In this document: positions 57,820-64,000 of the stretch, in pieces
Position numbering within the stretch: the stretch's first letter is position 1
How the letters are laid out: each line of letters opens with the position of its first letter
Program-made: the position numbers and the translations under genes
The notes under the pieces: model-generated
The model's database searches: none
Told to the model about the DNA's origin: nothing
The model's input: only the letters and a program-made list of their open reading frames with translations
Assembly: GCA_035079385.1 (NCBI GenBank)
Contig: JAVHKY010000029.1
Coordinates: 5,890,001 to 5,954,000 of the forward strand
Direction of reading: 5' to 3'
Length of the DNA: 64,000 bases
From: Aspidiotus rigidus
Taxonomy: Eukaryota > Arthropoda > Insecta > Hemiptera > Diaspididae

Positions 57820-58370
57820 ATTTTCATACCAGTCATTCTTCGATAAAACCAAATTGCCGTCGGGCATCTAACATCGTCAAACGTCCTTTTCCCATCTCAA
57901 CGACGGCGTCAATCTGAAAGTCCTTCTGCCGATAATTTTCAGGTTCCCAATTTATGGCATAGCTTTACGATCTTATCGTCATCTCCTAGACAGAACAACC
58001 ACAGGAACTTTTCAAACTAGTCCCGCTATACCAGTCTCTATTACCACCAAAATTCTCACGACCATCCTCCAGTATCGGACCTCATCCGTAACATTCTTGA
58101 TGCTCCTCTTCAAGCCTCACTCAAATTCAATCTATCTCGCACACTAATTGAATTCGCCAGTATCAATATCGTCACTCCCGAAATACTATCATGGATTTAT
58201 TCTGCGTCTCCACATTCTCCATAACCACATCACTACTTTCACTAAGAATTGCTCGTCCCTACATCAAGCCAGCTTCAAACAGGCAATGATTTCAGGACCC
58301 GAAAACTCCTCCGACCACACAGGGTTTTATGAACCTTTACGATTTCTGTCGAACTTCAGCGCACTCGGCT
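57820..58370 (+). pseudogene. Weak Jockey-like LINE remnant
   Basis: The C/T-biased composition resembles the other LINE fragments. TTTGTFQTSPAIPVSI recalls the ATGAFRTSPxxSL segment that follows RT in Jockey-like elements. Little else can be aligned. Confidence 0.25.
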
Positions 58371-60029
58371 AGATTAGATGACTCAGGAAATCAATAAGAG
58401 CTGAACCTGACGGAAACCGAGCAAGGACGAAAAGAAACAAACAAAAAAATTAATAAATAGGAGGGAGGAGCAAGAGATAAAGAAGGACGAACATACACGA
58501 GAGGAAAGAGAAATAGAAATAAAAGTGGAGAAAAGAAAAACAAGGGTGGAAGGGAAAGGAAGAGAGAGAAAACAGCACCCTCACGCAAACAAAATTCTCT
58601 TCTTTACCTGTCTCTGAACTCCTCATCAACGAGAGTCGTTTTTGTGAAGAACACACCAACTGACTGGAAGAGATCCACAAGAAGTTCTGGGTAGATCTCC
58701 GAAATAAGAGTCGATATGCCAAAATTTGGTACAGAAGTGGTCGATGAAGCTTCAAATACCGATGATCTCCACTCTAATCGATTAAGGACCAAACTTCTGG
58801 GAAATTTGATGGAGGATCTCTGGTCATAATAACGTTTTTTACGACGCGACGTCATTACAGGAGGGTTCGATGACTTCCGGGGCAAAATCGTAAAATCTGT
58901 TCATTAAGATGAATTGAAACTTACTTCGGGTCACGGAGATACGAATGAAAATCTTCAATTTCAGAGAACACAGGAACAAGGTACGTTATTTTGAAAGGTC
59001 AACATACCATCATGTGTTGGTGCACAAATTAAAATTTTTATTCTACGAGTAAAAGCTGATAAGACTCCCGAGGTAATTTCCCCTTCTTTTGAATGAAATA
59101 CGAAGCGCAATATAACTCCTATCAGTTGTGCAAGATAAATTTAAAAACATGTAATTTTTAACCGTACATTTGAGAAAGACTATCTCAAAAAATTGGCTGT
59201 TACAAGGGTATAATCAAAGATTGAAAAATACTCCACATATAAGGTAAAAAATGAGACCATTTTTGTTACTCTTGAAATTTGATTGTTTTTACTCTCGCTC
59301 AATTGTGGATTTCCAAGATTGGAAATTATTGCACCTTAAAATCTCCTTCACGCCAAAAACATTGGTAACAGCGTCAGAAGATACATTATGACGTTTTTAC
59401 AGACTATATAGGAAGAGATGATTAGATAACTCACCAAAAAAAAAAAAAAGGGGGTTATGAAGTCTGCAATAATACACGTTCTCCTCGATTTATTATCCTA
59501 CTTATACCAAAATACAGATAGGTAAAAAACGATTTTATTTCGAGAATGATTTTTTTTTTTTTTCGTCTTTTTTACATGTTTTTTTCAAACTTTTTCTTTT
59601 CTTATAGCGAGTTAAAATTTACTTACATCGATACGTAATACTGGATTTAAGGATTTTCATCGTACGTCATCTACCTACCTATTAATTATAATCCGAAAAA
59701 CTACGATAATAATTTTGTTTAGGTGTACGTATCTTTCAATGCCGGATTACTTTTCCTACTTCGACGTACGAATAAAAAATTGAGTGATCCACTGTAGTAC
59801 TTAAATGAGACTAAATCATTCGCTATTTATATTTTTGAAACCATAAACTCTGATGGGCTCTGCGCATCAAACTGGTTAACATTGCCTATTTGTTTGTTGT
59901 TCATTTTGTACGTTATTTTGCTCGTGAATTCAAGAAATTTTTACGAATACGGAAGACGGCTCGTACTCGTCCTCGCAGAATAACATTGACCGTTACAATG
60001 CAATTATATATTTTTCTGCGAATTACGGT
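58371..60029. other. Intergenic, no gene seen
   Basis: AT-rich with purine-rich and T-rich runs (for example 58430-58600 and 59545-59600). No coding signal is convincing. Confidence 0.45.
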
Positions 60030-60620
60030 CATGCCCTATCCCTGACATTCGTCTCGATCTCACAGCTGGAATTCCCAAAACAGCTAACTTTATGTATCGG
60101 CGAAGTCATTTCCTCAAAGTTTCCTTCTCATCTTCTTTACTGCTACATGGGTGGGTTCCAATCGGAACCCACGACCGAATAATATCAAGTCTCTAAATTC
60201 CTTGTACTACATAATTCTCGCTCGTCCTTACTTGCGATCCATGATCCTCATTCTTCCAATCCTATCGTCTAACGAGTCCACATTTCCTCATACTTCATCT
60301 TTTTGCTATGGACACCTTGACCTTAAAGAACATTACGTAACGGACCTCGCGTTCTCCCTTCCGGTCCCCTTCGTATGATCTCAAATCCTGCTCCCTAATC
60401 CGCTCCTCCTGATATGATTTCTGGCCCTCTCTATCCTCTAATAAGCCCTGATTCATTGAAGAATCCACCACTCCTTGATTTCTGATGCAAAGAAGTCATC
60501 TCACCCACTTTGTATTTAACGCCCTCACTTCTTTCATTCATTTGCTGCAATGCTGACAATCTATCCGTTCAAAATTTCTTTTCTTACTCCGCTCCGGCGT
60601 CACCGTCCTGTCCTGCCTGC
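60030..60620 (+). pseudogene. Jockey-like LINE fragment (RNase H segment)
   Basis: SKFLVLHNSRSSLLAIHDPH then SSNPIV is the RNase H FLxLSDSLSSLxAIxxPxSSNPIV block (about 60188-60270). Its nucleotide sequence is related to 43680-43990: a shared TTCGTCTCGATCTCAC-type start and CAGC(T/C)AACTTT. It continues into the same cassette as 44127 (TATGATCTCAAATCCTG near 60375). Inactive. Confidence 0.6.
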
Positions 60621-60629
60621 ATGACAAAC

Positions 60630-61068
60630 AATAATGAGAAGCTCGACAAACTATCCTACTTCTATAACACTATCTAATTTATATTCATCCTTGCACCTGG
60701 TTTGTTTAAAAGTAATTGTACTTTTGCCGAATATGGTAGAGGTATGGAAAATTCAAAACTATGGCGGTATACGTGAGAAAAATGAAAAATTTGTTACAAC
60801 TGCTGAATGAAACCGGAGTTAAAGGTTTTGTTTTTTCATCTAATTTGCAGAATGTGCGTTCGTAGACATCTTTCAAGGGTGTCATGAAGCCAAATATGCT
60901 TCATTGAAGTCTTATTTCAATTTTTTCCCATAAACCGCCATAATTTAGATGCCTCTTTCGAATTTTTCCCCGCTGTAGCGCAACACTAGCGCTGATGCCT
61001 GGTTCAAATAGATGATGATCATGGGCGGTTATATGGGTCGTGGCAGCGCTGAAATCGCACTTCGAACT
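60630..61068. other. Intergenic, no gene seen
   Basis: Contains CAACACTAGCGCTGATGCC near 60981, so its right part may be an arm of the neighbouring GCTAGCG-family element. Confidence 0.4.
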
Positions 61069-61627
61069 AATGGACTGATTTCCTAACTACGTCACAATAT
61101 CAATAGATTGCAAAATATCGCATATACTACTTGCTGAAGTTTCTTCAGTCTTCGTTTACTTTGCCTTCCAATGTAATTTCCCATAAGCGAAACTAATGTT
61201 CGGAGAACAGATCAATATTTTGAAAACAGAACGTTAATAAGGTAGGAGAGGTAAATTTCTTAGAAGTAGAAAGTTTCTAATTCCCATTCCTTATTTATGT
61301 CCTGTTTTCAAAATATTCATCAATTATTAGAACGTCACTTTTTTATATGGGTAGAAAGCTCGAGAGCAGATAAAATGGACATCCATTTTGTTTGTAACTT
61401 ACTTTTTAGCTGGTGGCTTCTCTACTGACTTTATTTTTGGTAAGTAAACACTCGACGGCGCGGCCAGTGGCTAAACTCACATGGAGCCGCTAGCCACGCC
61501 GTCGAGTTTTTGCTCACTAAAAATACAGTCATTAGAGAAGCCGTCAGCTAAAAAGTAAGTTACAAACAAAATAGTTGTCCATTTTACCCGCTCTTGATAC
61601 GGTGACGTAACGGGAAATCAGTCTATT
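61069..61627. mobile_element. Nested-hairpin element, ~560 bp
   Basis: The ends are inverted: AATGGACTGATTTCCTAAC then TACGTCAC on the left, GTGACGTAACGGGAAATCAG then TCTATT on the right. Inside are two separate hairpins. A small one is AATATTTTGAAAACAG (from about 61214) against CTGTTTTCAAAATATT (from about 61303). A large one (about 61362-61595) has arms TTGTAACTTACTTTTTAGCT and AGCTAAAAAGTAAGTTACAA, and CACTCGACGGCG against CGCCGTCGAG. No ORF is present. Composite MITE-like structure. Confidence 0.75.
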
Positions 61628-61935
61628 CTACACTCTAACACATCGATTCTATTTTTCCTTATCAAATTCTTTGTTTTCCTCATCAAACGATGCTAGCGAT
61701 ACTATAATTTTCCGGGTCCGAATGCTATTTCAAAGAGAACAATATTTTTCAAATTTTGATAGAAGAAGTACCACCTAAAAGGAAATTTTCCACTCTACAA
61801 ACTTTATTCTTTTGGTATTTGCTTTGATTGCGTTCACCTTTCAAATATTTAACCCTGGTTCCGGGCGTAACGCTCCGATTCAACGCTAGCGAGCGCTGCT
61901 CAGACCGATTCAACTGCTAGCGCTTCTCGTGAACA
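61628..61935. repeat. Dispersed GCTAGCG-family repeat (third copy)
   Basis: CGATGCTAGCGATACTATAA followed by TTTTCCGGGTCCGAATG (about 61687-61731) matches 29233-29275. Further CGCTAGCG words follow at about 61880-61920. Non-coding. Confidence 0.5.
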
Positions 61936-64000
61936 ACCTTCTTAAGCTTAGCGCGCAAAAGTACCTCACTGAACATCGACCTAAGACACTATTTTTGCAG
62001 TCTCACAATCAGATATTCACCAATTGACACACCACCCGTTGAAGCTCCATTTTTTCTATTCCCACAACGTCTACCGGTCCCGGAAAACCAGTCCCAGATT
62101 CTGCTAAGAGGCTCCGGATTGCCCGAAATTCAACTGGGTCAACCCGTAGAAAATGTTGTTCTAAGCCTGATGATAGAATTATGAGAAAATTGTTCTACGA
62201 AAAAGTGACAAAATTTCCAATATCCTGTGAAGAGGGCAAAATGTCTTGGAAAAATTATGGTCGAGTCCCCGGAAAGTCCCGGATTTTCATTTCTAATTCT
62301 GGTAGATACCCAGCAAATTCCATCGAGATTCAACTGAGGTTTTATTCGCCCACAAAATCAAGCCATCGATCACGCATAATCCGTTAGCACCCAAACCAAA
62401 GTCTAAGGGGTCAAGTTTTTCCTATCTGTCTAAAAATTAAGTTTTCAATTCACACAGAGAACCTGCTTTATGAGAACGTCCTCTGGTGTCCAGTGTTCTA
62501 TAACCTTAAGACCAGGGAAACTTTCAACGATCTTACTTAGAGCATTAAAAGTTTTTACAAAATTAAGTCAAAATGCCAACAGCTGTTCCTCTACCTTCAT
62601 CTTCTTCAGAAATTTCAAGATTTTTCTGGTGAAATCTTCATCTCATGGTTTTATAATAAAAAATTCAAGTTTCCCTTCTTACACAACTCCTAAATTCCAT
62701 TTTACTTCTGAAAACTAGAATTCTAGAAGTAAACGACACACGCACGCCCCTATTCGCATACACTGACGGTGGGTTTGCGATCAAGTAACTCAGTGAAACG
62801 CACAAAACACACATGAAAATTTACAAGCTCGGATATTATTAACATTTAGCTGAGCACATTTTCTCATACACCTTGGCTTTGAGGTCAACAAATAAGGGGA
62901 ATGAAAAAATATAGAATTTTGGATCAATTCGCAAGTAAAATTGATGACCCAGCTCGTGAAAGGACTTCAAGGGCTAACTGAAATTGAAGTCCAAAATTTA
63001 ATGTCAAAATAAAAAAGACTACTTAATTTCATCAGTCTTGAAACACGACTTCGACAATCGGAAAAATAAGATTGTAAGACAATAAGAAAACCGTTCCAGA
63101 TTACTTTCATTAATATTTTTTTCACTCCACTGCTCGAGAAGTTTTGATCCTCTGAAATAACTTATAGGCTATCTGACGTTAGACCAATTCTATGAATTAT
63201 TTATTCAGCCAATAAAGAATTTTTCCCATCATTCTTGAACTTATTGTCGTAATTATATTTACGAGTAAACTGCACTTTCATTTGAATGCTAAAAGGCAGA
63301 ACAGATCCCATTTGCTACTTACCACCATCCTCAATAAGGTACAATCCAAAACAACCTCTGATAATTCGAACCGGTCAAAATATTAAAATACGCGCACGCA
63401 AAATGACAATCACAATAAGAGGCTGGGTTCCAAGAGAACGATGAAGACGGTAAAGTAGAGTGATAGCAGTCTTTGTACTCGACTTCTTTCACTCCACTCG
63501 TATTTTCATCGATCCTACTCATAGCAACAATGAACGCACCTATATCACTGCATCGTAGACTGTTTCTAAGATACTACCTTCTCACTTTGAGAAAAATGCA
63601 CCGATTTGAAAATAATAATTCATGTTTATCCAAAGGATGTATGTTTTTCGAATGATTACTGTCGATTCAAGGTTTATCAATACTTCCACGTTTCATTCTA
63701 TCTGTATATAAGTAGGTATCAATTTTTATGTTTGCGAGTTTTCCCCCATCAATTTGCCTGTTCAGGCGAGGAAAACTCTCATAAAGAATAGCGTGTGTAA
63801 TTATAAGACTCAAGTACTCGGTTACACGTGAGTTTGAGATCCTATACCAACGTATTCCGGCAATCTTCTCGAATCGTAAACTTGAATTTCTAGCCGCATT
63901 GAATAATCCACGACCTTGTTCGACGTTAGAAAAACGAGAGAAGAAAAATACTGTCGAATCATTCATTTATACAACAGTTTTTTTTTTTTTTTTTTTTTCT
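61936..64000. other. Intergenic, no gene seen; ends in a T-run
   Basis: Short open frames up to 99 codons without recognisable domains. A CCCCGGAAAGTCCCGGATTTT-like segment occurs near 62268, with a related one near 62080. The window ends in a run of about 19 T. Confidence 0.4.

Noticed and set aside
58391..58755. Phe/Leu/Ser-rich frames
   Set aside because: They come from a purine-rich tract read on the other strand; no domain or splice context.

Overview
This is a window of an arthropod, almost certainly insect, nuclear genome. It is AT-rich and gene-poor, its genes are split by GT-AG introns, and it is heavily loaded with transposable elements. One of its two intact host genes is an ABCH-type half transporter, a subfamily typical of arthropods. 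Short words such as GTAGGTACCTA recur and the DNA resembles sap-sucking Hemiptera (aphid or mealybug-like), but that placement is a weak inference.

Layout. Positions 1-2026 hold a higher-order repeat with internal inverted arrays of a ~155 bp unit. Positions 3406-10073 are a complete Ty1/Copia retrotransposon on the minus strand with identical 304 bp LTRs, 5 bp target duplications and a broken pol. Positions 11.3-15.7 kb hold a LINE fragment and several hairpin (MITE-like) elements. Positions 15814-21180 are a second, apparently intact Copia element on the minus strand, with identical 185 bp LTRs and a 1474-codon gag-pol frame. Just beyond it is a flavin-containing monooxygenase (FMO) pseudogene (about 21384-23280), then an intact seven-exon FMO gene (24133-26207) followed by a duplicated, still open last exon (26925-27230). 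From 27.7 to 32.3 kb there are Penelope-like and LINE remnants and AT-rich DNA.

Positions 32296-53132 (minus) are one large gene. I assembled 16 coding exons with consistent phases into a 761-residue ABC transporter: nucleotide-binding domain first, then the membrane domain. Its introns hold fragments of Jockey-like LINEs with RNase H, a Penelope-like GIY-YIG domain, a tandemly amplified LINE cassette, a possible mitochondrial nad5 insertion and microsatellites. From 54.3 to 64 kb there are an RTE/CR1-like LINE fragment, tandem repeats, two long hairpin elements, further LINE scraps and DNA in which I see no gene.

How it works together. The host genes are an FMO (oxidation of soft nucleophiles with NADPH, usually detoxification or metabolism) and an ABCH transporter (plasma-membrane lipid or xenobiotic export). 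They lie in opposite orientations and nothing in the sequence links their regulation. The rest records transposon activity: two very recent Copia insertions on top of much older LINE, Penelope and hairpin-element debris. The least expected signals are element-specific iterated short motifs in each Copia element, an alanine-tRNA-like primer site in the first, and possible alternative terminal exons in the FMO.
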